Shown: in pieces, positions 51,805 to 61,922 of the stretch
Layout: each line of letters starts with the position of its first letter
How positions within the stretch are numbered: position 1 is the first letter of the stretch
Source: Gallionella sp.
Lineage (GTDB): Bacteria > Pseudomonadota > Gammaproteobacteria > Burkholderiales > Gallionellaceae
NCBI GenBank assembly: GCA_028710565.1
Contig: JAQTTV010000018.1
Span: 1-64,000, forward strand
DNA: 64,000 bases
Direction: 5' to 3'
The notes under the pieces: model-generated
Database searches by the model: none
Seen by the model: the letters and a program-made list of their open reading frames with translations, nothing else
What the model was told of the DNA's origin: nothing
Made by a program: the position numbers and the translations under genes

Positions 51805-52419
51805 CTAATTTTCCTCTTTCTTTTCATCCATATATTTTGCCAGCCACACCCCTTGCCCTAGAATAAATACGACCATCATCCCCGTGAAGCCGAAGAGTTT
51901 GAAGTTGACCCAGGTGTCGGTGTCGTAGTTAAACGCGACGTAGAGGTTGATAAAGCCGAGTAGGGCGAAGAAGATAGACCAGCTTAAATTGAGGCGATTC
52001 CACACCCGCTGCGGGAGTGCCATTTTTTCGTGCAACATACTGTGCATCAGGTTTTTGTGGAAGAACAGGTTGGAGATCAGCAAAATCGCGGCGAACAGCC
52101 AATACAGTACGCTGGGCTTGAATTTGATAAAGTTTTCGTCATGTAGCAGCAGCGTCGCGCCACCGAATACCGTGATGATGGCGAAGCCGACCCACAACAT
52201 GGTATCGACTTTGCCATGTTTCCATTTGGTCCAAATAATTTGCAATGCCGTTGCAATGATGGCGACCAGCGTGGCTAAGAAAATGGCGGGTTTGCCATCT
52301 GCGCCTAAGACGATGTGAAACGTGTTCAATATCGCCGTGGCAGTATCGGGATGCGCCGTGCCGTATTTAAAGGTGATAAAAAACAGAATAACGGGAAAAA
52401 GGTCGAAAAGGAGTTTCAT
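51805..52419 (-). CDS. yciB: YciB/IspA-family inner-membrane septation protein
   Basis: [30 protein letters not shown]...; polytopic; [28 protein letters not shown]. Confidence 0.92.
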   Translation of the reverse strand: MKLLFDLFPVILFFITFKYGTAHPDTATAILNTFHIVLGADGKPAIFLATLVAIIATALQIIWTKWKHGKVDTMLWVGFAIITVFGGATLLLHDENFIKFKPSVLYWLFAAILLISNLFFHKNLMHSMLHEKMALPQRVWNRLNLSWSIFFALLGFINLYVAFNYDTDTWVNFKLFGFTGMMVVFILGQGVWLAKYMDEKKEEN

Positions 52420-52455
52420 ATTGATTGAGAAGAGGGAAGGGTGAAGAGAGAATGG

Positions 52456-52839
52456 TTAAGCGGATTTATCCAGCGTCAACGCCGCTGAGTTAATGCAATA
52501 GCGCAATCCCGTGGGTTTTGGGCCATCGGGAAAAACGTGACCTAAGTGTGCGTCGCAATGTTGGCAGCGCACTTCGTCACGGATCATGCCGTGGGAGGCG
52601 TCGCGCAATACGGCAACTTGTCCCGCTTGGGCTTGCCAAAAACTCGGCCAACCCGTGCCAGAATCAAACTTGGTTGCTGCGTCAAACAATGCGTTGCCAC
52701 AACACACGCAGCGATACATGCCTGCATCGTGACAATCCCAATAGGCACCCGTGAACGGCGGCTCGGTGCCGCACTGGCGACAGATGCGGTACTGCTCTGG
52801 TGTGAGTGCCGCATCGTTGTTTTGAACTGCCTCGCTCAT
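52456..52839 (-). CDS. msrB: peptide-methionine (R)-S-oxide reductase
   Basis: [69 protein letters not shown]. Confidence 0.97.
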   Translation of the reverse strand: MSEAVQNNDAALTPEQYRICRQCGTEPPFTGAYWDCHDAGMYRCVCCGNALFDAATKFDSGTGWPSFWQAQAGQVAVLRDASHGMIRDEVRCQHCDAHLGHVFPDGPKPTGLRYCINSAALTLDKSA

Positions 52840-54269
52840 AACACCTCGCCAGCGTGATCTGCCAAGCGCGAGCGTTCGCCACGCATCAACGTCACATGCC
52901 CGCCGTGTTCCCAGCCTTTGAATCGATCCACTACGTAGGTTAAACCTGAGCTACCTTCAGTCAAATATGGCGTGTCAATTTGCGCGATATTGCCCATACA
53001 CACCACTTTGGTGCCAGGACCAGCGCGCGTGACGAGGGTTTTCATTTGTTTCGGTGTCAGGTTTTGCGCTTCGTCGATAATCAAGTATTTGTTCAAAAAC
53101 GTGCGTCCGCGCATAAAGTTCAACGATTTGACTTTGACCCGTGAACGGATTAAATCGCGTGTGGCGGCTTTGCCCCATTCGCCCGCTTCAGCTTCAGGTT
53201 TGTTCAACACGTCCATGTTGTCTTCCAACGCGCCCATCCACGGGGTCATTTTTTCTTCTTCCGTGCCAGGCAAAAAGCCGATGTCTTCGCCCACAGGCAC
53301 CGTCACACGGGTGATGATAATTTCGGAATAGAGCTTGGTTTCCAACACCTGCATCAATCCCGCCGCCAGCGTCAGCAAGGTTTTGCCCGTGCCTGCTTGT
53401 CCTAACAACGTGACGAAATCAATTTCAGGATCCATCAGCAAATTCAACACAAAATTCTGTTCGCGATTGCGTGCGGTAATGCCCCAGATGTTGTGTTTGG
53501 TGTGGGTGTAGTCGGTCAACGTCCGCAGCAAAGCGGTTTGCTCATTTTGTTCCAGTACAACCGCATAAAACGGCGTGTCGTTTTCTTTATAGACAAATTG
53601 ATTCACAAAGAACGCGGCGCATAACGGTCCTTGAATTTGGTAGAAGGTAAAACCGTCTTTTTGCCACGATTTCATGTCCTTATCGTGACGTTCCCAGAAA
53701 TCATCAGGCAGTTGCAATACGCCCGTATAAAGTAAATCGCTGTCTTCCAGCACTTTGTCATTGAAATAATCCTGCGCCTCCAAGCCCAAAGCACGCGCTT
53801 TGATGCGCATATTGATGTCTTTGCTGACCAGAATCACAGGGCGTTTGGGTTGGTCTTTAATCAGCCCGATCATCACGCCCAGTATGCCGTTGTCCGCTTT
53901 GCCCAAGTCCAAATTGGCGGGTAAATCATGTTTTAAAAAACTGGTTTGTAAAAACAACCGTCCTGTACAGTTTTTGTACGCTTCAGGATTTAATGGAATA
54001 CCTGCTTCAATTTGATGCGGCGCGTCGCTGACAATTTCGTCCAAAAAGCGACTGGCTTGCCGCGCATTGCGCGCCACTTCCGTCATGCCCTTTTTCTTAT
54101 TGTCCAGCTCTTCCAGTACCAACATCGGTAGGCAAATGTCGTTTTCTTCAAAGCGGAACAAACTGGTCGGATCATGCAGCAATACATTGGTATCCAACAC
54201 GAATAACTTGCTATTGGATTTCTTGTTGGACTTGCTCACGGTTTTTTCAGAACTTTTACGAGGAGGCAT
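52836..54269 (-). CDS. PhoH-family protein with N-terminal PIN domain
   Basis: [102 protein letters not shown]. Confidence 0.96.
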   Translation of the reverse strand: MPPRKSSEKTVSKSNKKSNSKLFVLDTNVLLHDPTSLFRFEENDICLPMLVLEELDNKKKGMTEVARNARQASRFLDEIVSDAPHQIEAGIPLNPEAYKNCTGRLFLQTSFLKHDLPANLDLGKADNGILGVMIGLIKDQPKRPVILVSKDINMRIKARALGLEAQDYFNDKVLEDSDLLYTGVLQLPDDFWERHDKDMKSWQKDGFTFYQIQGPLCAAFFVNQFVYKENDTPFYAVVLEQNEQTALLRTLTDYTHTKHNIWGITARNREQNFVLNLLMDPEIDFVTLLGQAGTGKTLLTLAAGLMQVLETKLYSEIIITRVTVPVGEDIGFLPGTEEEKMTPWMGALEDNMDVLNKPEAEAGEWGKAATRDLIRSRVKVKSLNFMRGRTFLNKYLIIDEAQNLTPKQMKTLVTRAGPGTKVVCMGNIAQIDTPYLTEGSSGLTYVVDRFKGWEHGGHVTLMRGERSRLADHAGEVL

Positions 54270-54315
54270 GATGATTCCTTTCGGTAGTTTTGCTTATTAA
54301 TGTGAAATGTGAGGC

Positions 54316-54430
54316 GTGAAAAGTAAAACAAACCGTCGCATCAGCATAATGTTTTACCGCATTTTGTTGTGAAACGAGAAAGGTGAAAAGTGAAACAAAC
54401 CGTCGCATCCCCACACGTTTCACTTTTCAC
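54316..54430. repeat. Direct repeat (2 x ~27 bp) plus 14-bp inverted repeat between phoH-like and bcp-like genes
   Basis: gtgaaaagtaaaacaaaccgtcgcatc (54316) and gtgaaaagtgaaacaaaccgtcgcatc (54383); gtgaaaagtgaaac / gtttcacttttcac stem. Confidence 0.75.
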
Positions 54431-54897
54431 TTTTCACCGTTTTTCACCGCCAAAAATTCCAACACCTTTTGCGCATGATCGGGCACTTTTACCCCGCGCC
54501 ATTCTTGACACAACACGCCGTTGGGATCGAATACAAAGGTGCTGCGCTCAATGCCGCGTACTTGTTTGCCATACATGATTTTCTGCTTCATCACACCAAA
54601 CAGATTGCAGACGGTTTCATCTGTGTCGGACAGCAAGGCAAAAGGCAGGGTAAATTTGGCTTTGAAATTTTCGTGCGACTTCATGCTGTCACGTGAAATG
54701 CCCACAATTTCGGCATTCAGTGATTGAAATTCGGGATACAAATCACGGAAATTTTGCGACTCTGTGGTGCAACCTGGGGTGTTGTCTTTAGGATAAAAGT
54801 AAATCACCAAGTATTTGCCGCGTGCGGCGTGGAGGCTAAAAGTTTGTTCGCTGGTGGCAGGTAAAGAAAAATCGGCAAAAGGCATAGTGGTTGACAT
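54427..54897 (-). CDS. bcp: thioredoxin-dependent peroxiredoxin (Bcp/AhpC-TSA family)
   Basis: GKYLVIYFYPKDNTPGCTTESQNFRDLYPEF, GISRDSMKSHENFKAKFTLPFALLSD. Confidence 0.95.
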   Translation of the reverse strand: MSTTMPFADFSLPATSEQTFSLHAARGKYLVIYFYPKDNTPGCTTESQNFRDLYPEFQSLNAEIVGISRDSMKSHENFKAKFTLPFALLSDTDETVCNLFGVMKQKIMYGKQVRGIERSTFVFDPNGVLCQEWRGVKVPDHAQKVLEFLAVKNGEK

Positions 54898-55052
54898 AAA
54901 TGCTCTCAAATAGAAGTGCCTCCATTCTTGACAAAAAGCGGCACAAACGCAAGCAACATCGTCAAGATTATGTATGTCCACCGCATAAATGCTTGCCTGC
55001 TAGACTACGCAGCATACTTGTCTCAATCTTTATTCCCGAAAAGGAGAATGTG

Positions 55053-55472
55053 ATGTCTTGGAAATGGTTTGCGCTGGGTTCGGCATTCTTCGCAGGATTA
55101 ACGGCCATTTGGGGAAAGTTGGGCGTAGCTGGATTGAATAGCAACTTGGCAACCTTGATCCGAACCTTGGTGATACTGGTTTTGATAGCTGGCGTCGTTA
55201 CCGTGCGGGGCGAATGGCAGCTGCCAAAAATTGACGCATCCCGTCCCGTGCTGTTTCTGATTTTGTCAGGCATCGCAACAGGTTGTTCATGGTTGTTTTA
55301 CTACCGCGCTTTGCAACTCGCCCCCGCTTCGTTGGTGGCTCCCATCGACAAATTAAGCGTGGTGTTTGCGATGGTATTGGGCGTGCTATTTCTAGGAGAA
55401 GCCTTGTCGCTTAAACTGGCGCTAGGCGGCTTGTTGATTGTGTCGGGGGTGCTGGTCTTGGCTTGGCCATAA
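55053..55472 (+). CDS. EamA-family membrane transporter
   Basis: MSWKWFALGSAFFAGLTAIWGKLGVAGLNSNLATLIRTLVIL...FLGEALSLKLALGGLLIVSGVLVLAWP; SD AAGGAG upstream. Confidence 0.93.
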   Translation: MSWKWFALGSAFFAGLTAIWGKLGVAGLNSNLATLIRTLVILVLIAGVVTVRGEWQLPKIDASRPVLFLILSGIATGCSWLFYYRALQLAPASLVAPIDKLSVVFAMVLGVLFLGEALSLKLALGGLLIVSGVLVLAWP

Positions 55473-55549
55473 GTCCCACGAGCCAGATAGGATGTATGTG
55501 CAGGAATGAGTTGGTACATCGCTACCTCGATTTTGAGTGATATTGCATG

Positions 55550-55578
55550 TTGACAATATGGGCGTGAATCAGGATAAT
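55550..55578 (+). promoter_or_regulatory. sigma70-type promoter for tRNA-Met
   Basis: TTGACA-17 nt-GATAAT directly upstream of the tRNA. Confidence 0.8.
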
Positions 55579-55592
55579 GCCGCCCTCTTCAC

Positions 55593-55669
55593 GGTGATAT
55601 AGCTCAGTTGGTTAGAGCACAGCACTCATAACGCTGGGGTCGGTGGTTCAAATCCACCTATCACCACCA
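55593..55669 (+). tRNA. tRNA-Met (anticodon CAT, elongator-like)
   Basis: Cloverleaf GGTGATA..GCTCAGTTGGTTAGAGC..CAGCA-CTCATAA-CGCTG..GGTGG-TTCAAAT-CCACC-TATCACC-A-CCA; encoded CCA. Confidence 0.95.
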
Positions 55670-55703
55670 AATTCAGCTTCAGGTAGTATAAAAAACACCC
55701 AAA

Positions 55704-55738
55704 CCCGCATGGCGCAAGCTTTAGCGGGTTTTTTGTTG
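55704..55738 (+). terminator. terminator after tRNA-Met
   Basis: aaacccgc...gcgggttttttg. Confidence 0.65.
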
Positions 55739-55857
55739 TCTCGGAGCTGTGTTTTTGGGTGCGTATATCCCATTTAATCTTAAAAATGAGACGTGCTCCC
55801 TCCACTAAACGACCAAAAGCGTACACTTCGCATTCTCTGAATCGAGGGGGGTGTATC

Positions 55858-58110
55858 ATGGAAAACGAGAAACAGGCTTATCTAGCGCATGTGCGTTTAT
55901 TGCCCAATGGGCAATGGGCTGAGCATACTTTGGACGAGCATTTGCGCGAGGTCGCGAAACTGGCAGGGGAATTTGCCGAGCCGTTTAATAGTGCGGACTG
56001 GGCGGCGTTGGCGGGTTTGTGGCACGACTTGGGTAAATACAGCAACGAATTTCAACGCTATATCAAAACCGTCAGTGGCTACGATGCCGAAGCGCATATC
56101 GAAGGCGTGAATCGAGTCGATCACTCCACGGCGGGCGCGCTATATGCCATGCGGCAGTTGGGTAAACACGGGCGGATTTTGGCGTATTTGATTGCGGGGC
56201 ATCATGCGGGGCTGCCTGACTGGTCGATGGAGGATGCGGGCGCAACTGCCTTGGTTCACCGACTTAAACCCGAACAAAACCATTTGCTGGATCGCATTCC
56301 TGAACAGGTGATGCCCGCCGACATCCTGACCCAAACCAAACCCAGCTCCCGTCCACGCGGCAATGCAGACGGGCTGCATTTATGGTTACGGATGCTATTT
56401 TCCTGTTTGGTGGATGCGGACTTTTTGGATACCGAAGCCTTTATGGATGCGCAAAAGGCGACATCCCGCACGGGCTACCAAAATTTATCCGAGTTGCTAA
56501 CCCTGTTCGATGCCTGCATGGCAAAAAAATCCGCCGACGCGCCGAACACGCCCGTCAATGCCATTCGCGCCGAGATTCTGCGCCAATGCCGCGAAAAAGC
56601 GGCACAACCCTCTGGATTGTTTTCGCTCACCGTCCCCACGGGCGGCGGCAAAACCTTATCGGGTATGGCATTCGCCTTGCAGCACGCCGTGCAACATCAA
56701 AAATCGCGCATCATTTACGTCATTCCCTACACCAGCATCATCGAGCAGACGGCAGGGATTTTTGGGGAAATTTTCGGTAAAAATGTGGTGGAACATCACG
56801 CTAACCTTGATCCCGACAAGGAAGATGCGCGGGCGCGTTTGGCAACCGAAAACTGGGACGCGCCCATCATCGTCACCACCAATGTGCAATTTTTTGAATC
56901 CCTGTTCGCCGCCCGTACCAGTCGTTGCCGCAAGCTACACAACATCGTCAACAGCGTGGTGGTATTGGACGAAGCACAACTGTTGCCCGCCGAATTTTTG
57001 CAGCCGATTGCCGATGTGATGAACCAATTGGCAAAAAACTACGGTGTCACTTTTGTCCTTTCAACTGCCACGCAACCCGCCTTGGGGTCGTTCCAAACCT
57101 TTGGCAATCTTGAATTTCGTGGCTTGGATAACGTACAAGAAATCATGGATGACCCCGACGCGCTGTATCAAAATTTAAAACGCGTGGAAGTCAGTTTGCC
57201 CAGCGATTTACAAACGCCGCAAACTTGGCAAAACATCGCTGACGAATTGCTGAAACATCCCAGCGTGCTGTGCATCGTCAGCCGCCGCGATGATGCGCGG
57301 GAACTGTATCGCTTGCTGGTCAAAGCAGACCCCAACACCATTCACCTGTCCGCGCTGATGTGCGGGCAACATCGCAGCACGGTGATTGCCGACATTAAAG
57401 CCCGTTTGCAACGCCAAGAATCGGTGCGCGTGATTAGTACCCAACTGGTTGAAGCGGGAGTGGATGTGGATTTTCCTGTGGTGTATCGCACCTTGGCGGG
57501 GCTGGATTCCATCGCCCAAGCGGCGGGACGTTGCAACCGCGAAGGGGGGCTAAAAGATTCTGACGGCGTTTCTATCAAGGGGCGCGTCGTCGTTTTTGTG
57601 CCGCCCAAACCCGCGCCAATCGGGATATTACGCCAAGCGGCGGGCATTTCGGTCAGTTTGCTGCATGGCTATCGAGGCGAGGTGTTAAGTCGCGCCTTGG
57701 CAGGCAAATTTTTTGAACACCTCTACCAACAAGCGCATTCATTGGACAAACACGGCATTCACACCTTGCTCACCCAAGATGCGCGGGAATGCCAAATCCA
57801 ATTCCGCACCGTGGCAGAGAAATTCAAGCTCATCGACGACACCGCTTATCAAACCATTCTGGTACGCTACGGGGACAGCCCTGCCCTGCTGCAAACCTTG
57901 GCAAGCATCGGTCCGAAACGCGAGGTGATGCGCAAATTACAACGATATGCGGTGAACGTGCCAAAATTTGTCTTTGCACAACTGGAAAAACAAGGCGATG
58001 TGGTGCAAATTTGGACGGGAATTTATGCGCAAGTGGGCGATGTGTTGTATGACAAAAAGCTAGGTCTAGTGATTGATGGTAGCATCGCCCCTGATGAGCT
58101 GGCTATCTAA
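55858..58110 (+). CDS. cas3: type I-C CRISPR-associated nuclease/helicase Cas3 (HD + helicase)
   Basis: HD motif LAGLWHDLGKYSNEFQRY, GHHAGL; helicase LTVPTGGGKTLSGMAFAL, VVVLDEAQLLP, QAAGRCNREG. Confidence 0.97.
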   Translation: MENEKQAYLAHVRLLPNGQWAEHTLDEHLREVAKLAGEFAEPFNSADWAALAGLWHDLGKYSNEFQRYIKTVSGYDAEAHIEGVNRVDHSTAGALYAMRQLGKHGRILAYLIAGHHAGLPDWSMEDAGATALVHRLKPEQNHLLDRIPEQVMPADILTQTKPSSRPRGNADGLHLWLRMLFSCLVDADFLDTEAFMDAQKATSRTGYQNLSELLTLFDACMAKKSADAPNTPVNAIRAEILRQCREKAAQPSGLFSLTVPTGGGKTLSGMAFALQHAVQHQKSRIIYVIPYTSIIEQTAGIFGEIFGKNVVEHHANLDPDKEDARARLATENWDAPIIVTTNVQFFESLFAARTSRCRKLHNIVNSVVVLDEAQLLPAEFLQPIADVMNQLAKNYGVTFVLSTATQPALGSFQTFGNLEFRGLDNVQEIMDDPDALYQNLKRVEVSLPSDLQTPQTWQNIADELLKHPSVLCIVSRRDDARELYRLLVKADPNTIHLSALMCGQHRSTVIADIKARLQRQESVRVISTQLVEAGVDVDFPVVYRTLAGLDSIAQAAGRCNREGGLKDSDGVSIKGRVVVFVPPKPAPIGILRQAAGISVSLLHGYRGEVLSRALAGKFFEHLYQQAHSLDKHGIHTLLTQDARECQIQFRTVAEKFKLIDDTAYQTILVRYGDSPALLQTLASIGPKREVMRKLQRYAVNVPKFVFAQLEKQGDVVQIWTGIYAQVGDVLYDKKLGLVIDGSIAPDELAI

Positions 58111-58138
58111 CAATCAGGCGTAATTTGTAGATACGGCT

Positions 58139-58239
58139 CCTTCCCCCTAGCAGGGGGAAGGCTGGGATGGGGGTTGAAAGTTTGCATACATGCGACGATT
58201 TCTACCCCCACCCTAACCCTCCCCCTGCTAGGGGGAGGG
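58139..58239. repeat. pair of inverted REP-like palindromes (REPIN-like) between cas3 and cas5
   Basis: ccttccccctagcagggggaaggctgggatggggg ... cccccaccctaaccctccccctgctagggggaggg. Confidence 0.8.
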
Positions 58240-58280
58240 AATATGACCGCATGGAACGCAATGAATTTAAAAAGGAAAAT

Positions 58281-59006
58281 ATGAAAACCTTTTGTTTAGA
58301 AATCTCAGGCGATTTTGCTTGTTTTACCCGCCCTGAAATGAAAGTCGAGCGGGTGAGTTACGACATCATCACGCCTTCTGCTGCGCGGGCGGTATTCGAG
58401 GCTATCTTGTGGAAGCCCGCGTTGCGCTGGCGAGTCACCAAAATCGAAGTGCTCAAACCGATTAAGTGGATCACCTTGCGGCGCAATGAAGTCGGTGCGG
58501 TGGTGTCGTCACGCAATGTGCAATCTGCCATGAACAGCGGCAGCGGCGACTTGGGCTTGTATATCGAAGACGAACGCCAGCAACGGGCGGGGCTATTTTT
58601 GCGCGACGTAGCTTATCGGATTCATGCGGGATTTGAATTGGTCGATGGCAGCAAACACAAACCCAACCATCCCCACCTCGTTAAACACCCCATTCAAGAT
58701 GCCGACGAACAACGCGCCGCCGATGCCGCCAACTCCCCCGCCAAATTTCTGAATATGTTTGAACGCCGCGCCCGCAAAGGGCAATGCGTCAACCAACCCT
58801 ATCTAGGCTGCCGCGAATTTGCTTGTGATTTTCGCCTTGTCGAAGACCTTGCCGCCGAACCTGCACCGATTGCCGAAACCCGCGATTTAGGTTGGATGCT
58901 GCACGATATGGATTACCGCAATCCAACCAGCCCGAACCCGCGTTTTTTCCGCGCCGAGTTGAACAACGGCGTGCTGGATTTGAGTAATGTGGAGGTGCGG
59001 GGATGA
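58281..59006 (+). CDS. cas5c: type I-C Cas5 (Cas5c/d)
   Basis: MKTFCLEISGDFACFTRPEMKVERVSYDIITPSAARAVFEAILWKPALRWRVTKIEVLKPI. Confidence 0.96.
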   Translation: MKTFCLEISGDFACFTRPEMKVERVSYDIITPSAARAVFEAILWKPALRWRVTKIEVLKPIKWITLRRNEVGAVVSSRNVQSAMNSGSGDLGLYIEDERQQRAGLFLRDVAYRIHAGFELVDGSKHKPNHPHLVKHPIQDADEQRAADAANSPAKFLNMFERRARKGQCVNQPYLGCREFACDFRLVEDLAAEPAPIAETRDLGWMLHDMDYRNPTSPNPRFFRAELNNGVLDLSNVEVRG

Positions 59007-60784
59007 TACTTCAGGCGTTATGCGACTATTACCAGCGCAATGCGGATTTGCCGCGTTTAGGCTTTGAAACCAAAGCCATTCCTTTTGTGATTGAAATCAA
59101 TGCCGCAGGCGAGTTGGTACAAATCACCGATACCCGCACGCTCGACGGCAAAAAGAAAGTGGCGCGCAATTTTGTGGTGCCGCAAGGGGCGAAAAAAACC
59201 TCAGGCGTTGCCAGCAATTTACTGTGGGACAACGCCGAATATGTGTTGCGTGCTGTCGGGGCGGAAAAATTAGCCGACATGAAACCCGAAAAGCAAAAAA
59301 GTTACCGTTCGCGCCTACGCGAGATGCGCAATGAATTTATTGCCCAAATCAAAGCGTTGCCCGAACAAAGCGACGCGGGATTGTTAGCGGTGCGGAATTT
59401 TTTAGCGTCCGACTTTAAGCAGATGAAAGCCAATCGGCGGCGTTTAAAAGCCGACCCGTTGTGGGCTGAAATCGTTGCAAGCAATCCCGTGCTGACCTTT
59501 CGTTTGAATGGCGATGTGGAGTTGGTCTGCCAACGCCCCGCGATTCGGGCGATGCTGGTCAATGCCAGTAGCGACGCGGAAAAAATCACCTGTTTGATAC
59601 GCGGTGAAACCGACGATTTTGAACGGCTGCACGCTTCTATCAAAGGCGTGTGGGGCGCGCAATCTAGCGGCGCTAATATCATTTCATTTAACAAAGAGGC
59701 GTTTAATTCCTTCGGCAAAGCACAGGGCGCAAACTCCCCCGTCGGCAAACAAGCTGCGTTCGCTTATACCACCGCGCTGAATTATTTATTGAGCAAGGAA
59801 AGCACGCAGCGCATTCAAGTTGGCGATACCTCTACCGTGTTCTGGTCAGAAAAACGCACTGATTTTGAAGATAGTTTTGCCGATTTTTTTGATGAACCAC
59901 CCAAGGACGACCCCGCCAAACAAACGCGTGCGGTTGCGTCGTTGCTCAGTGCCGTGCAAGCGGGGGCGTTTAACGATGAAGGTCAAAACACGCGTTTCTA
60001 TGTGTTGGGGCTTGCTCCCAATGCGGCGCGGATCAGCGTGCGTTTTTGGCAAGTCGGCACGGTGGCGGACATGGCAGCGCGGGTCTGTCAGCATTTTAAA
60101 GACTTGGAAATTGTCCACGCCGCGTTTGAAAAACCGCACTTGTCGTTATTTCGCTTATTGGTCAGCACCGCGATGCAGGGAAAATCTGACAATATCCCGC
60201 CCAATTTAGCGGGTGAAACCATGCGCGCCATTTTGGCGGGATTGCCTTATCCACAAACCTTGTTGCAAGCGGTGATTCGGCGAGTTCGCGCTGAACGCGA
60301 CATGACCTATCCCCGCGCCGCGTTAATCAAAGCCTGTTTAAATCGGCAAGCACGTTATCTTGCCCAACCCCTTGAAACATCCCCCTCAGAAAAGGAGATT
60401 GCTGTGTCCCTAGACGAATCCAACGCCAATGCGGGTTACCGTATCGGTCGATTATTTGCGGTACTGGAAAAAATCCAAGAAGAAGCGGTCAATCCCAATG
60501 CCACCATCCGCGACCGTTTTTATGGCGCAGCCTCCAGCACGCCTGTGACAGTTTTTTCCAATTTAATGAAACTGAAAAATCATCATCTCGCCAAGCTGGA
60601 AGAAGGGCGCAAATGCTACTTTGAAAAGATGATTGGTCAAATCATGTCCGAAGTTTATGATTTTCCAGCGCATTTAAGTCTGGCGGATCAAGGGCGTTTC
60701 GCCATTGGCTATTACCATCAGCGACAAGTTTTCTTTACAAAATCTGACAAATCCACATCCGAATCCACCACTCAGGGAGCATAA
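59003..60784 (+). CDS. cas8c: type I-C Cas8c/Csd1
   Basis: MILQALCDYYQRNADLPRLGFETKAIPFVIEINAAGELVQITDTR...NFVVPQGAKKTSGVASNLLWDNAEYVLRA. Confidence 0.96.
   Translation: MILQALCDYYQRNADLPRLGFETKAIPFVIEINAAGELVQITDTRTLDGKKKVARNFVVPQGAKKTSGVASNLLWDNAEYVLRAVGAEKLADMKPEKQKSYRSRLREMRNEFIAQIKALPEQSDAGLLAVRNFLASDFKQMKANRRRLKADPLWAEIVASNPVLTFRLNGDVELVCQRPAIRAMLVNASSDAEKITCLIRGETDDFERLHASIKGVWGAQSSGANIISFNKEAFNSFGKAQGANSPVGKQAAFAYTTALNYLLSKESTQRIQVGDTSTVFWSEKRTDFEDSFADFFDEPPKDDPAKQTRAVASLLSAVQAGAFNDEGQNTRFYVLGLAPNAARISVRFWQVGTVADMAARVCQHFKDLEIVHAAFEKPHLSLFRLLVSTAMQGKSDNIPPNLAGETMRAILAGLPYPQTLLQAVIRRVRAERDMTYPRAALIKACLNRQARYLAQPLETSPSEKEIAVSLDESNANAGYRIGRLFAVLEKIQEEAVNPNATIRDRFYGAASSTPVTVFSNLMKLKNHHLAKLEEGRKCYFEKMIGQIMSEVYDFPAHLSLADQGRFAIGYYHQRQVFFTKSDKSTSESTTQGA
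60404..60784 (+). CDS. cas11c: putative Cas11c small subunit translated from an internal start within cas8c
   Basis: Internal SD aaaaggag 6 nt before in-frame GTG; encodes 126 aa (M)SLDESNANAGYRIGRLFAVLEKIQEEAVN... Confidence 0.7.
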   Translation: MSLDESNANAGYRIGRLFAVLEKIQEEAVNPNATIRDRFYGAASSTPVTVFSNLMKLKNHHLAKLEEGRKCYFEKMIGQIMSEVYDFPAHLSLADQGRFAIGYYHQRQVFFTKSDKSTSESTTQGA

Positions 60785-60787
60785 ATC

Positions 60788-61672
60788 ATGGCTTTAACCA
60801 ATCGTTACGACTTCGTTTTATTGTTTGATGTAAAAGACGGCAACCCCAATGGCGACCCTGACGCGGGCAATTTGCCGCGTGTCGATGCCGAAACGGGGCA
60901 TGGTTTGGTGACGGATGTGTCGCTCAAACGCAAAGTGCGTAATTTTGTGGGGCTGGTGAAGGGCGAGCAGCCCCCATTTGAAATTTACGTTAAAGAAAAA
61001 GCTGTCCTCAACAACCAACACAAGCGCGCCTATATTGGCATCGGCAAACCAGAATTGCTGGAAAGCGACGACAAAAAACGAAAAGGTGGGGATGCAGTCG
61101 ATGAAGCGCGTCAGTGGATGTGCCGCAACTTTTTTGACGTGCGGGCGTTTGGCGCGGTGATGTCCACGGGCATCAACTGCGGTCAAGTACGCGGCCCGAT
61201 TCAACTGACATTTGCCCGTTCGGTTGATCCCGTGGTGGCATTGGAACATTCCATTACCCGTATGGCGGTTGCCACGGAAGCGGAAGCGGAAAAACAAAGT
61301 GGCGACAATCGCACCATGGGACGTAAATTTACCGTCCCCTACGGACTGTATGCCGCACATGGTTTTGTGTCATCATTCCTCGCCAAGCAAACTGGCTTTG
61401 ATGAAAACGATCTGGAATTGTTGTGGCAAGCCTTGGCGCAAATGTTTGAACACGACCGCTCGGCGGCACGCGGCGAAATGTCCACGCGGGGGTTGTATGT
61501 GTTTAAACACGACAGCGAATTGGGCAACGCACCCGCGCACCAGTTGTTTGACTTGGTGCAAGTGGCAAAGCGCAATCCTGACCAACCCGCCCGTGATTTT
61601 GCCGATTACAACGTGACGGTGAATGAAGCCAGTTTGCCAGCGGGCGTTACGTTGTTGCGGCAAGTGGGTTGA
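60788..61672 (+). CDS. cas7c: type I-C Cas7c/Csd2
   Basis: [50 protein letters not shown]. Confidence 0.97.
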   Translation: MALTNRYDFVLLFDVKDGNPNGDPDAGNLPRVDAETGHGLVTDVSLKRKVRNFVGLVKGEQPPFEIYVKEKAVLNNQHKRAYIGIGKPELLESDDKKRKGGDAVDEARQWMCRNFFDVRAFGAVMSTGINCGQVRGPIQLTFARSVDPVVALEHSITRMAVATEAEAEKQSGDNRTMGRKFTVPYGLYAAHGFVSSFLAKQTGFDENDLELLWQALAQMFEHDRSAARGEMSTRGLYVFKHDSELGNAPAHQLFDLVQVAKRNPDQPARDFADYNVTVNEASLPAGVTLLRQVG

Positions 61673-61703
61673 TGATTAAGTACCAGAATTTAGGAGACCG
61701 AAC

Positions 61704-61922
61704 ATGGGATATGCCGACCTCATCGCACAGGAAGTAAACTTGCTACCTGTCGATAAACAAGCTGAAGTACTTGATTTTATTGCCTTTTTAAAATCAAGAC
61801 AGGTACAACATGACGTAGCAAAAACCATTAAAACCCCCGACGAAATTGCCGCATTTTTCCGTAGTATTGATGTGGATACCCGTGGCTACAAATTTAACAG
61901 GGAAGAAGCGAATGCGCGTTAA
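61704..61922 (+). CDS. antitoxin-like protein (DUF2281-like)
   Basis: MGYADLIAQEVNLLPVDKQAEVLDFIAFLKSRQ; overlaps the following PIN ORF by 11 nt. Confidence 0.8.
   Translation: MGYADLIAQEVNLLPVDKQAEVLDFIAFLKSRQVQHDVAKTIKTPDEIAAFFRSIDVDTRGYKFNREEANAR

Noticed and set aside
55626-55859. 77-aa minus-strand ORF ending VVIGGFEPPTPAL
   Set aside because: It is the reverse complement of the tRNA-Met gene; the GGFEPPTPAL ending is a familiar artefact of tRNA antisense translation.
60818-61360. 180-aa minus-strand ORF opposite cas7c
   Set aside because: Antisense shadow of a clear Csd2 gene; no independent support.
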